Positions 34,691 through 46,690 of a DNA stretch of 64,000 nt are shown piece after piece. Origin of the DNA: Adiantum capillus-veneris. Taxonomy: Eukaryota > Streptophyta > Polypodiopsida > Polypodiales > Pteridaceae. A program made the translations under genes and the position numbers. Position 1 is the first letter of the stretch. Each line of letters begins with the position of its first letter. The notes under the pieces were generated by a model. The model did no database searches, had not been told where the DNA came from, and saw only the letters and a list, made by a program, of their open reading frames with translations. The stretch spans positions 20,018,077 to 20,082,076 of the forward strand of contig CM043946.1 in NCBI GenBank assembly GCA_014529385.2, in the 5' to 3' direction.

Positions 34691-36258
34691 TGATTGATTA
34701 CAATAATACAACGTGTTTTCCTAATGGCTTTACAAGATGCCCTAAAAGATATATTACTATCGCTATTTCAAAACACTCAATCTTGTATGGTGCACGCCAA
34801 GAGTGGGCCATCAATTTAAGAAACGAGGGTTTCCTTTTAAAAAATTAGAATCTCCCCATGTAGCCACTCTTTTGAGAGTTGTAATCTTTTCATATACTAT
34901 CAATGACCTGACTTCTCTCATTTGTTTCAGTTGAGCAATTGTTTGTTTGAATCGTGAATTATTTAAAATTATAAAATTTAAGTAGTTTAATTTAAGTGGT
35001 GAAGTGTGGAGTGGGTTATTTTTGGAAACACATGACTACAACGACTTCCATCAAAAGTCCCACTCATAGGGTCGTTGTCTAGATGTTGTTGGACAACCAT
35101 CGGGCAATTTTTAATCAAAATAGGGCCAGGAGGTCTAGGCAGCATATGAAGGCTTGAGGGCACGCGATAGTACCCAACAAGGCTGGACAGGGCCAAAAAT
35201 ACCATTGTTCACCACAACATGCAAGAGGCAGTTTTGGAAAGTCGGGGTCGGGTGGGGCAAGAAAAGCCGCTCAGCATGCAAGAGGAAATTTTGTGACTTC
35301 AAGAGGCAATTTTGAAAATATGCAAAACTACCTCCTATGCACAATGGTACACTGGGGATTTTTTTGCCCCGTCGGATGATATGGCATCCCGTCAACCTCT
35401 TGTAGGCTCTGCCCAGCTGCCCTAGTAACCATGTTTTGATGAAAAATTTCCTGATGGTCGCCCCCCAACACCTAGATTGCAACCTTGCATTTGGGAGTTT
35501 CTTTTGGAATCTCTTGCAGTCATGCATGGTCAAAATTGATGTTTTACAAACAAAATAAGAAAAATAAAACATATACATCACAAAATAAAATTAAAAAGAC
35601 GATTTAAAAGACTAACCTATTCCTATTGTATCTCATTTCATTATGGAGTGTTTTTCTTTCTGCAAATAACATCACCTGCTAATATGGGATGAACGATGGG
35701 CCTCATGTCAAGGGTTTGCATAGCAAACTTACCAACATAGTATGCAGTTTGCAAAACATTTTAAATAACATTATCTCTAATTGTAAGAAAAGCGTAGATA
35801 ATCGTCTAGGTCTTAGAATGTTTTACCTCTATATCCTCATCCATTTCTTTGAGAGCTTTTCTTGTAAGGTTGATGCTTGAATGATCATCTCCATACACTG
35901 AAATCATGTCATAACTTGAAGATTTTAAACTAAATCATAGAATTCTAATAACTAAGGACCCGCTTGGGACTAATCTGGGGCTGAGATATGTTGAGGCTCA
36001 GGGGCACAAACACTCTCATTAGTCGAGATGCTACTCGGACCAGCCTCATTGTCGTGAGTGCACGTGGCCTTCTTGGCAATTACCTCCTCGCCCCTTTAGT
36101 GACTTTCACATGTTCTTTTTGAGGCTAAATCCTTTATCTTTGTGTAAAGGATGTTTAACCATTAGATAAAGTATTAAAAACTCAAAGCTCACCATGATAA
36201 TTTCCATGACGTATTTTTCCCAATTTATTCAGTCCAATTTTCAAGAGTCTAAGGCGTT
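34691..36258. other. No gene recognised
   Basis: Frames on the - strand at 35135-35581 and the + strand at 35689-35880 lack codon or motif support. A short repeat, (CATG)CAAGAGG(C/A)A(G/A)TTTTG, occurs three times between 35216 and 35320. Confidence 0.5.
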
Positions 36259-36410
36259 TTATTGGGTGATAATACTATAGGTAGTCCTTTTTGGCATGAC
36301 ATAATTATCATGGTTTTTGTCAAGTGCCTCCAATATTACCATCATTTTCTCCCACCTTTTGTAGGGAAAGATCATTGACAAGATTTTCTTTGCAATGAGC
36401 ACCAATTTCT
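36259..36410 (-). pseudogene. Host-like open frame fragment split by the LTR element at 36411
   Basis: - strand codons KLVLIAKKILSMIFPYK and EKMMVILEALDKNHDNY run to a stop at 36259. The frame on the far side of the LTR element (38180 to 38046, - strand: PTMCIFKGDSSERFL, NHHGDNIKCCVIGE) is in register with it once the element and one 5-bp target copy are disregarded, giving about 85 open codons. I do not recognise the product, and an open run of this length could still be chance. Confidence 0.3.
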
Positions 36411-38045
36411 TGTTAGGTTTAAGCCCAACTTGGGTGGACACAATGTGTGAGCAACTTGTAAGTTTATTTAAAGGTTCAAGAACCTAATTCAAAGGTCTCT
36501 TTATTTTGTTTTCAGTCATGTTCTTATCTTCTTACCCTTTTTCTCTCTCGACTGCTCTCTTTCCATGCCATGTCTATGAGAGAAGCTATTGGCTTTCGCT
36601 GCGATCTCAACAAGTGGTATCATAGCTTTGGTGCAAGGTCTTGAAGGCTTGAGATGAGATGAGGATTCAAACAGGCTACATCAATGGCATGCACACATCT
36701 CGAAGGCTGACCTTGGAAGCCTTGGAGAAGTTGAGGAGCTTGGAGGTAGAGTAGCGATGAGGGTGGAGATTTGATTGTCTACACATGTGTCGTTGTGCAC
36801 ACACACACACACACACACACACATTGTGCCGACAAAGCTGGGAAAATTGGGCTCTCAAAGCAAGCCTCAAGAAATCTTGTCAAGCTATTATTTTTTTGGG
36901 AGTACTACATTGTGGTTGTGACTTATATCTATTCCACTAACATTGTGGTTTTTGCCTTGCAAATGGTCACTTCGTATCACTACACCTGGGTTAGTGACCT
37001 AGCTTGGGACCTTGCCATGCTTGCCTTTTATGTTTTCACTAGGTACAATTTTTGGCATGTGCCTCATAACCCGTACTTTGTGCTAGATGAGGAAAAGGAA
37101 GAGGCAGCTATAGAGGCACTAAAGGACGTGCAAGCTTGGGAGATTCAGCTCACAAGAGACGCGGCATAGATTGTAGTGATTCCTCCTCTACTATATACGA
37201 CAATGGCAGTGGAAGCTACAATGTATGAGAATTCTTTTATTTGACAATACACCGTAAGTTTTTTCCCCTCTTTGGTGTTACATTAAAATGAGTATATACA
37301 TTATTTGTTGCTTAGAGACATCTAACATGCTTTCTTAGCCTTGTGAGCACAACCAGTGAAAACCTGTAATAGACCATAGCAATAGTCAACAAGCTAAAGG
37401 TTGTCTTGATGCAAGGGTTGTTTCTTGTTTTGTAATTACAAAAAAATTGCAAGCTAAGCATGGCAAATGCCGATTTGGGCACAAAGCCCCCACAAGTGTT
37501 TTGCCATGTTTATCTGTTTATCAACATATGCATAAGATTAGACACTCCCCTAGAAAAAGAAAAGAAGTATGATGTTAAGAACTTCCCTCACAAATTATTA
37601 AAGCCCCAGATTGTTTTTTAACCCACTCTCATGAGGCTAACAGGTAAATCTAAACCCAAGGTTTGGGCGTAAATCAAAAACCCCTTGTGTTGGTGGCTCA
37701 GCAGTAGCACCATGTTGTGAAAAAACCTAAAACTCACAGTTCTTAGTACGCCAAAAATTGTGTGTGTCATGAATGTGGCAAGTTTAGTTCATGGAGGTGA
37801 ATGATGATAGTTGCAAAAGTGCCAAATTTGGCTGAGGGGGCGCTTGTTGGGGTTCATACCAACTTGGGTGGATGCAATGTGTAAACAAATTATAAGTTTA
37901 TTTAAAGGTTCGAAAACCTAATCCAAAACCCTCTTTCTTTTGTGTCCAATTGTGTGCTTATCTTCTTATCCATGTTCTCTCTTAGTTGCTCTCTTCTAGG
38001 TGCCATGTATGTGAGAGAAGCAATTGGCTTTCGTTGAGCTCAACA
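36411..38045 (+). mobile_element. Complete short LTR element (1635 bp) carrying a host gene fragment
   Basis: LTRs 36411-36612 and 37845-38045 (202 and 201 bp) start TGTT and end CTCAACA. Perfect 5-bp target duplications TTTCT lie at 36406-36410 and 38046-38050. An initiator-Met-type primer site (TGGTATCATAGC) is at 36615-36626 and a purine tract (GGCTGAGGGGGCGCT) is just before the right LTR. The interior (1.23 kb) has no gag or pol; it holds a (CA)n tract at 36799-36822 and a receptor gene fragment (36870-37169). About one LTR site in six differs, so the insertion is old. It must have moved using another element's proteins. Confidence 0.92.
36870..37169 (+). pseudogene. Captured 3' coding end of a LUSTR/CAND-type 7TM receptor gene
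   Basis: About 100 codons, uninterrupted to the stop at 37167-37169, inside the short LTR element. Motifs match the last two transmembrane helices and tail of plant lung-seven-transmembrane (GPR107/108-like, CAND) proteins as I remember them: YIVVVTYIYSTNIVVFAL, WVSDLAWDLAMLAFYVF and the acidic tail HNPYFVLDEEKEEAA. The upstream exons are absent. The coding run crosses what would normally be the end of the receptor's penultimate helix without an intron, so capture may have been through RNA. The tail after EALKD departs from the family. In plants these receptors act in the Golgi/endosomal system or in G-protein-linked signalling; this fragment alone lacks most of the fold. Confidence 0.72.
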
Positions 38046-38180
38046 TTTCTCCCCAATTACACAACACTTAATGTTATCTCCATGGTGGTTGACTACCTTG
38101 GTTTCCCATCCAATTGCAAGAAAGCGTTCACTACTGTCCCCTTTGAAAATACACATTGTTGGTGTCCTATGGACGCTCTA

Positions 38181-39486
38181 TGATCAAAAGATATACACAA
38201 ACGTATGAAGAGGCATAAACCATGTTACCATTGCTTTGTGTGACCCATATGTTCATGTCATGGCTGCATGCACATCCACCTCCATTCTCCTTTTTGCTAA
38301 TTCTATCAATGCGTTGTCTATCAAGGCCATTCCAAACTCTCAAACCTTGGTGAGAGAGATTGCCATGCCCATTTCACCTAGGCGTGAAATTAATATTGCT
38401 ATAAAAAAATATGTCTCATGAGGCAAGCTCAAAGGATGGATAACTAGCATATAGCAATTTTTCAAGTTCCAAGTGGATGGCTTCGAAGGTCCCTATGAGG
38501 GATTCTACCGGCTCCCAATCTCCAAAGTCAGATGGAAAAATATTTGCAAAAATGAACAAACAACATATATCATGCACACATTTTAAGAAACGTACTAAAG
38601 CTAAAAGTAGACAATACTAGTTCTTACAGAAAAGTGGATGCACAGTTTGCAAGAAACCTTAGTTGAGTTAATGTTGTCCCTAGCTTCAATTCAGAAGCTA
38701 TAAATCCATGTTGCACATTTGCTAGCCCCTTACCATCTTGATTTTGCTTGAGCTTTATGATTCTTACCTTCCATTGGTGTGCTCAAGAAGCTATGTGTCT
38801 CAGCTTGAGACTTTGTGTGCACCTTTTGAACTTGGTTACATTCTCACCCACATAGATCATTTGTTACAACAGTAACCTAATAACCACTATCATCTCACAC
38901 ATAGCTACAAAAGACATAGTCGATAACACTCCTAGATCTTCAAGCATGTGATGATTCCATGGAAGGAAGTAGTATCACTTGCACAAAGAAATATATGATT
39001 AGTCCATGCACACATATGTTCTCAGGTACATAAAGAGCAAGGTTAGAAGGAATACAAAGACAATCAATGTCAGCACTATGCCCCTCCACCTACAAGTTGG
39101 CTAAAGGGGGAAGGAGTAGGGAAGCTATTGAGAAAGAAAATCCAATCAAGAGAGCTAAATGGGGAAGAAGGAGCATGAAAGTTGTTGAGGAAAGTAAATC
39201 CGAGAGAAGCTCTAGGAGTAGTATATGATGAAAAGAGGTGTGAAGTGAGGTTCATAGAGAAACGGAGAGATTCAACAGGTGGTGGCTACAATTGAGGAGA
39301 ATGTTGCAAGGTTGAGGAGGGAAAGGAGGTTTCAACATCTACTCCAAAAGCCTTTTAAGAAGGGAAAATGATATTGAAAAAAGAGATAAACTTGCAAGGT
39401 GGAGTGGATAGAGGATAGAGATGGTACAATAGAGAGAAGGGGAGGAAATAACCATCACATTTTTGGAGGGACCCCCTTTTAGGGCG

Positions 39487-39531
<45 letters not shown>

Positions 39532-40351
39532 GGCAATCACTAGAGAGAGAAAAGATTGGTTTTTACCCCAAAATCTTAGGAAAAGGTTCAATTTTTTTCT
39601 TTTGTAAGAGATTTCTTTTTATATTGAAAAGAATCATTCCTTATTACCACCTCTAAGCCTACAAGTTTGACCACTCACTTACCATACACACCATTTTAAT
39701 CCACATGGCATCCACCCATTTGTCCATTCCATACTTCCATTTTTCATGCCATGGCAAATAAAGAGGCCCTTCTAGACCCCATTCCTTTCCTAATGTTACG
39801 CTTGTATTAGAACAAATCTATGGAAACAATTTCTATGGCTTATTTACTTGGTTGGCCTATGCCAATTTTTTCCAATGAAGCCTCACTCTCCTCCATGTGG
39901 CCCACATATCTGATGTCAGATATTGAACCTCATTTTACGGTCAATAAGCAAGCCCCAAAGCTTTTCATATGTGTGACACCGTAAAATTTATGAGTTGTCT
40001 TTGTCACTAACTGCAAGCTTTACAATTACATTTCATACTATCTACAATGTTGTAGCTTTTTGCATTCAATTTATAAGTCGATTCTTTGTCAAAAGCTAGC
40101 ACCTATGATCAGTCTATGACAATTACTTGTGAGGCTCTTGCAGTCAAATAGCAACTGCAGTACGCTCTTTTCTCTTATCACATACATCCGTGATAGTCAA
40201 TACACGTGCAACGCTATCATTCAGCACCTACAACAAGTAATGTTTGTCAACCTTCGATTAAAAGACAATATTTCTCCATACCTAATAGCTACACTCTACC
40301 ATTGCAAGCCACTAAAAACAGTAGGTGTGTGTGTATGTGTGTGTGTGTGTG

Positions 40352-40383
<32 letters not shown>

Positions 40384-41009
40384 GTTGCCAAGACCACTGC
40401 CACGTCAAAATACTAAATACTAGAGTTGAATCAATGAAACAAAGGTAGCTTGCAAGAAGAGCATCAACTTGGTCCAGCTTCACTAAAGCTATTAGTGTTT
40501 TTGATGAAGCTAGTAGATTTATGTGCTGATACTACGAAATTTGTATTATTTTGATTCCAATGAGATTTTGAAGATTCTTGATAATGATCTCTGACATGTA
40601 GCAAAGTGAAATGAAGGGGGGGCTTGTGTGGGTTTTGGTAGGCAATAAGATGACAGGCCTTGAGGTGGTAAACAACTCTTCCACCCGGCCATGCCGGGAC
40701 TCTTGTGTCTTGCACAACTCTTCACTCTGCCAATTGAATAACGTCACTTATAGGCTTTGAGGTGAGTGCCAAAACAGGGAGCCAAGCATTTGTTGTTTTG
40801 ACAAATTATTGGCAGAGTTCATCATCAACCTTGCCTAGAGAGTGAGAGGCAGGAAACCTTTGTTGAAAGCCTCAAAGATAATGGCAATGACCTTTCTGAG
40901 TACTTCATCAAAAGTAGCAATTATGTTGGTCTTATCCCTCAAAGTAACAATACAGACAAGGAGAATCAAAGATTGAGCCTTTGCTTGGTCACTTTTTGTC
41001 CTTGATGAC
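38181..41009. other. Long stretch without a recognised gene
   Basis: A purine-rich block lies at about 39100-39350. (GA)n is at 39489-39525, and (GT)n followed by about 32 G at 40325-40382. Short frames such as 38236-38421 (+) and 41140-40835 (-) have no recognised motifs. I see no LTR pair or inverted repeat bounding this stretch. Confidence 0.55.
40325..40382. repeat. (GT)n followed by a G homopolymer of about 32 bp
   Basis: GTGTGTGT with one interruption, then GTTG and an unbroken G-run. Homopolymer length is likely to be assembly-uncertain. Confidence 0.85.
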
Positions 41010-41663
41010 AAAGGGAGAATGAAAGATTTGCAAAAAGAGCTTGAGCATGAGGCTATGTTGAAAGAAGACACGATAGCAAAAAGAACACCATAGCCAACAC
41101 AATGGCATAAGTTTGAAAAGATGGCCTTAGAAGGAGCCACTTGGAAAAATTGTGTCCCCTCTTAACTATGGATGCTCAAAGATATGAACCGTCAAATAAA
41201 AACGCAACAAATGGCATGTAATTATAACAAAAAAGATTTTCCAAAGGGCTGTGATGGAGTAGATATGTTGCAACATATTGACAAAGCAGGCTCAAAACCA
41301 AGAAGGTATCTCTCTCTCTATGAATCTCTCTCTCTATGAATCTCTCTCTATATCTACTTGTCATTACCAGTAGCAGCCTTTGTCAGCCTGTCCCTTGACC
41401 TTTGATGATAAAGGAAATCTTGACCACAAAAATCGAGTGATGGAAGAGCCTAGAGTAGGAAGTTGTAGTTAATTTCGTCTCTTGGAATGCGTTGATTGCA
41501 AGATATTCCCTACATGGTTGTGGGAAGGAAGCTTTGGGCTATCTTAGTTGCATGTGAATAGAGAACCTTTTTCCCTATTTATATATTTATGCTTGCACCT
41601 TGAAGACCCATGGCCTTCTGCAAACCTTTACATGGGTGAGAGAATCCACGATGACATTGCTAG
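41010..41663 (+). pseudogene. PPR protein pseudogene, 5' portion
   Basis: 41470-41663 encodes VSWNALIARYSLHGCGKEAL, then after a frame change LEDPWPSANLYMGERIHDDI, the repeat signature of plant pentatricopeptide proteins of the organellar RNA-binding type ('SWNALIAGYAQHGxGxEAL ... GxxIHxxI'). An upstream frame from about 41010 (DLQKELEHEAMLKED, and GVDMLQHIDKAG near 41250) may be its N-terminal part. The gene continues at 47445 after the LTR element; IHDDIAS here leads into QGILDKHVML there. It is a host gene remnant with multiple stops and shifts. Confidence 0.7.
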
Positions 41664-42211
41664 TGAAAGGGCGGTGGTAATGTGTGTGCTAGTCTCCATC
41701 CAACCGTGCTATCTCATAGCCTCCCCCTCGTGTACACATTGTCTGGCCATGCCGTGGCCTTGCCTGGAGGACCCATGTCCTTACATTACCCCCCCCTTGG
41801 AGAATCGTTTTCATCCTCGAAAATGAACGTAGGAAAATGTTTCTTAAGTGCGGAGACATTCTCCCATGTAGAACCTTCTTCAGGTCTATCTAGCCATTTT
41901 ACCAACACTTGTCATCTGACATGATGTCTCCTTCTTCAAAAGTAGCAAGATGACGATGCTCATCTGCGTATTTCTTATATCGATCTTGAGCTTGCTTAAC
42001 ATTCTGTCGAGCAACCTAAAGCATGTCAAAAGGGTCTTGGAGAAAATCCTTCACTTGTTGTATCTTCTCCTTAGCCAACCCCACCGTAACAGGTGATCTA
42101 GGTTGAAATCCATACAAAAGCATTATTGGACTAAACCCCGTAGTCACATGCTTTGAACTATTATAAGCAAATTCCAGTATAGGTAAGTAGTCTTCTCAAT
42201 TGGTTTGTTTC

Positions 42212-42468
42212 CTCGGGGGGTTCACTATATGTAAACCATCTATACAACGTGCATTCAAAGGGTATTTAAAAAACCCCTTATCTGTGAATCTTGAACTAAT
42301 AAAACAAACCCTCTTTCTTTATGAACTTATGGTTTTTTTCCAAAGTGCAATAAAAAAACCCCTTATTTAAATATATTTATGTAAATCAAACCAAAATTTT
42401 TGAATTAGAAAACCCCTTATGTTGAACTCTCATGGTATAATTACATACATAGAGGTGGACCCCCCGAG
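42212..42468. mobile_element. 257-bp MITE, probably hAT-type
   Basis: Terminal inverted repeats CTCGGGGGGTTCAC and GTGGACCCCCCGAG (14 bp, one mismatch, similarity continuing as TATGTA further in). 8-bp flanking duplications TTTGTTTC (42204-42211) and TTTGCTTC (42469-42476) differ at one base. The AT-rich interior has three copies of AAAACCCCTTAT. An 8-bp target size suits hAT superfamily elements. It lies in the integrase region of the LTR element and so is younger than it. Confidence 0.82.
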
Positions 42469-44950
42469 TTTGCTTCTTGCTAACGTACGCTTGTAGCATA
42501 TCCTCTAGCACTTGATTAACTCTTTCTGTTTGACCATCCGTTTTTGGATGATCAGCCGTACTTAGATTAAGTTTAGTTACCAACATTTGGAACACAGCTC
42601 TCCAGAAGTGAGTATTGAACTTTTGATCTCTATCACTAATGATACTAGCTGGAAGACCGTAGAGTTTATATATATGATCTACAAATATCCATGCTAATTC
42701 CGATGTCTTAACCATAGTCTTAGTGGGAATGAATCAACCCATCTTGGTAAGACGGTCTAGAATTACCCATATGGCATCATGGACACGATTTGTAGTAGGT
42801 AGTCCTACTACAAAATCCATAGAGATACTCTCCCACTTACCTTGTGGAATCTCTAAAAGATGTAAAAGGCCACCTACCTTGAGGCACTCTGCCTTATTAA
42901 CTTGGCACTGTTGGAAGTTTAGTACTACTCTTGAACATCATGATGTAAGCCCGGCCAATAAAATTGTCGTCGAGCTAAGGCATACGTCTTACAAATGCCT
43001 GGATGACCAGCACTTGGATTATCATGACACTCAAATAAGATTTGGCGCCTAGTGTTTGCGTCCTTTGGCACACGTACTCTACCTTTGTGGAGTAAGTAGC
43101 CATCATCAATGGAAAAATTCTTCCATTGCTTAAGCTCTTCCTGAGTAGGGGTGGATCTCTGTGTGTTGGAGTTTTTATCTGTGCGTGCAGAGACATGTTG
43201 ATCTGACTGTACAGAGACATGTGAGTGTGAGGGAGCCCTTTTTTAAACTGCACTCCATACATTAGCATATGATTGATCTTGTGCACACCTGCCATGTAGT
43301 GACTCTAAAATCCACTCTTTATTTCCTTAAAAGCAAGTGAATTAATCTGAGGCATCCGACTTAGTGCATATGCTACCACATTATATCGCCCCTTGCGATA
43401 TCGTAGCTTACAATCATAATCTTGAAGGATTTTGGCCCATCTAGCTTTACGGCCCTTCAAGTCTGTTTGAGTAGTAAATCACTTGATACTCTCATGGTCA
43501 AAAACTACTTCAAACTTGGCACCATATAAATAGTGTCACCACTTTCGTAAAGCATGAATTATGGCATAGAGCTCTCTCTCATAGACATAATAATTCTATT
43601 GAGCTCTATCTAACTTTTTTCTTTCAAAGGCTATAGGTCTTCCGTCCTTGAGAAGTACCACACTAATTGCTTTATCACTAGCATCAGTCTCTACCACAAA
43701 CGTCTTAAGTGGGTCGATCATTGCTAGGATGGGAGCAGCGGCTATAGCTATCTTGAGCTATTTGAAACTGCATTTTTGGGCTTCTTCCCAAGAAAAAGTC
43801 TTACCTTTTGCTTTAAGTTGATCCGTCATAGCAAAATCAATTTTGGCATAATCACGGATATACTGTCGATAAAATCCAGCCATGCCTAAAAATATTTGAA
43901 GCTCCTCAACCGTGTTGGGATGTGGCCATCGAAGAATGGCAGCGACCTTGTCAGTGTCCATTTTGATGCCAAAATAAGAGATCACATGACCGAGGTAATG
44001 TATCTTGTTTGAACAACTACAAGCTCACGTGTTGTATGCTAAGAAAATCAAGTACGATTTCTTTAAAACACTAATCATAAGTGTTCTATGTGCTCATCTT
44101 TAGTCTTACTGTAGATGAGAATGTCATCAAGGAAAACCACAACAAATTTTCCAAGATAGGGGCGTAAGACACTATCCATGCGTATCATAAATGTAGCTGC
44201 AACATTGGTTAGACCAAAAGGCATAATCAAAAATTCAGAATGCCGAAACCGTGTTCTAAAGGAATTTTTGAAGATATCTTGCAAAAGGATACGCACCTGG
44301 TGGTATCCTGAACGAAGATCTATCTTTGTATAGTATCTTGCCCCATGGAGTTGATCAAACAACTCATCCACTCGAGGCAGAGGATACTTGTTCTTGATGG
44401 TTATTGCATTTAATCTGTGATAATCTACGCACATGCGCATATTACCATCTTTCTTTTTTACCAATAGGATTGGTGATGCCCAAGGCGAAGTGCTAGGTCT
44501 AATGAAACCACGAACGAGGTAGTCAGCCAACTGACTCTCAACCTCCTTGGCTTCTTTATCACTCATACGATAAGGTGGTTTACTCACCGGTTTAGTGCCT
44601 GGCAAGACATCTATGCCATGCTGCACATCACGTGTAGGGGGTAAACCCAGTGGTAAATCACTTGAGAACACATCACTATACTCCGTGAGTAAGTGAGTCA
44701 GATTTTTTCGTGCAAAAGGAGAAAGTAAACTAGAGTTATGCTGGGATGGAGAATCTTGTAATTCTTGTAATGTTTGTTTTACAATAGTTGCACGTTGCTC
44801 TATAGAACTACAATTGAGAGCACTTTGCTTGTTAGATTTGTTAACACTTTGCTTATCATTAGAATTCTTTGCACTTTGCATACCATTACTAGAATTCACT
44901 GCACTTTGCTCTTGAGAATTCACAAGACTTGGAGACAAGCAGTAACACAA
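42386..44950 (-). CDS. RT, RNase H and integrase region of the 41664-47444 element
   Basis: The RT block at 44950-44075 has [28 protein letters not shown] and [13 protein letters not shown]. RNase H follows (to about 43350). The integrase core is at about 43000-42386 ([20 protein letters not shown]). The style suggests a chromovirus-like branch; a chromodomain was not identified. The MITE at 42212-42468 interrupts the end. It is a fossil with several breaks. Confidence 0.85.
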
Positions 44951-44977
44951 AAAGACTTCATCTATTAAATCTGCTTT

Positions 44978-46690
44978 CTACAAAATAGAAAGCTCGGCTA
45001 TACATATAAGAGGTGCAAATGGTGTATTCTTCTCACCAAGAAAAAGCACATGTTTACCATTGGCCATGAAGGATAAGGAGTTGGGTTCATAACTAGTGTG
45101 CAATGTGTTTCCTAAACCATGCAGCCACTCTCGTCCTAAAATTACATCAACACGGTCCATGTTCATAACTTGGAAGTCAAGGGTCATCGTATGGTCTTGA
45201 ACAATAAGCTCAACCCCTTGAACTACCGTGTCCCATACTTTTTTATCATTCCCAGACATCTGCTCCACCACATACTTGTGAGAACAAGGAGTCTGTGTAA
45301 GCTTCAATTTCTTGACTAGCTTATAGTTCAAGAAGTTATGAGCTGCACCATCATCCACTAAAATATGAACATGTTGTCCGTTAATAGTGACATACATGCG
45401 AATCAAATCATGGGGGTCAAAGGTGGGTTGCCACATTGAAGCAGGCACACAACTAGCCTTTTCTTTGCCTTGCAAAAGAGGACAATCTTTCTTGTTATGT
45501 TGGTCCAAAAGACATCTAAAACAGAAATTGTGTTTCTTTGCACGCTCAAAATCAGCAATGATGAGAGACCCACGTGGAGTATCTCGTGAGTGCTTAGGCT
45601 TCTTAGCCTCTTGTAGACGTGGAGAGGTAGATTGTCTCTTATTCCTCTTGGAACGTGTGGGAGATCTACCCCGCATTGGCTCTTAGCCACATTGCTCTTA
45701 GCAAAAGTATTCTTAGAGTAGGGAACATTTCCTTTCCTTTCTTGGTCATCATCATATCTTTGGGCATGACTGATGGCTTCTTCTAAAGTTTTTGGATGCT
45801 GGGTCTTGACATGAAGATGATAGTCTTTGTCAAGACCCCTATTAAAACCCCGTATCTTTTGAAATTCATCTAGACCTTCTAGTTTTAATATGATTTTCTG
45901 ATACTTTGAAAGGTACCGTGTGAGAGAGAGGCCAGACATGCGGCATGCATCCCATGCTAACCAATTCTTATCTTCTTCATTGGAGTCCAAAAACTCTTTG
46001 GAGAAAGAAGCTTGAAACGCAGCCCAAGACGGAGGACGAGCATCTATTGGAAATGTCATCCACCATTTATAGGCCTTGCTTTTAAGAGATAGCCTTGTTT
46101 CCATAGCCGTCTTTATATCCGGGGTGTGTCTCAATCTATGCATATCACTCCATTTGTGTAAGAACGTATTGACCGCATCCTTGTTGCAATCACGCTCTTC
46201 CCCGTGAAACTCAGGAATGGTGATATTCTTAAGTAATGCATTGCTACCTTCTACATCTTTTGCAGCACTTGTCTCTTGGACTCCTTGAGTTGTGCAAGCT
46301 TGGTTCCCTTGAATCGTGCCACTTGTGGCTCCTTGAGCCGTCTATGAATTCATAAATTTCACAAGTAGCTCCGTAAGATTGGTAACATTTACATTGAGTA
46401 CAGAGAGGTTGCTTTCAAGTACTCTTTGGTGATGTTCCAAAGTCTTGAAAGAATCCATATTTACAAGCCCATGATCTCCTAGATCATCATCATCATGCAT
46501 ATTAGTGTCAGCAACACCCGTGGTGCCCTGAGTTTGATCTATGTGCTCAAAATCAAAAGTGTGTGTAGGTGGGATATTCTCATTGGCCATGGTAAACACA
46601 CACTTATGTAAAGAGAGAAAAAACGTCAACTTATACCTTGTGAAATTGAAGTCTTTGTGTTTTGTATGCTCCGCAATTTGTGTTGCATGC
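44978..46690 (-). CDS. gag and protease region of the 41664-47444 element
   Basis: Parts, right to left: an N-terminal acidic segment (MANENIPPTHTFDFEHID); a gag domain (KAYKWWMTFPIDARPP, SFSKEFLDSNEEDKNWLAW, ISHAQRYDD); a CCHC knuckle (CFRCLLDQHNKKDC near 45520-45480); and an aspartic-protease domain (VHILVDDGAAHNFL, VILGREWL). This is the standard order for Ty3/gypsy. It is a fossil with breaks. Confidence 0.85.

Noticed and set aside
35135-35581. 148-codon frame on the - strand
   Set aside because: No motif, odd composition and no neighbouring support; probably chance.
41176-41364. Arg/Glu-rich frame on the - strand
   Set aside because: Antisense of a CTCTCTATGAAT repeat within the PPR pseudogene.
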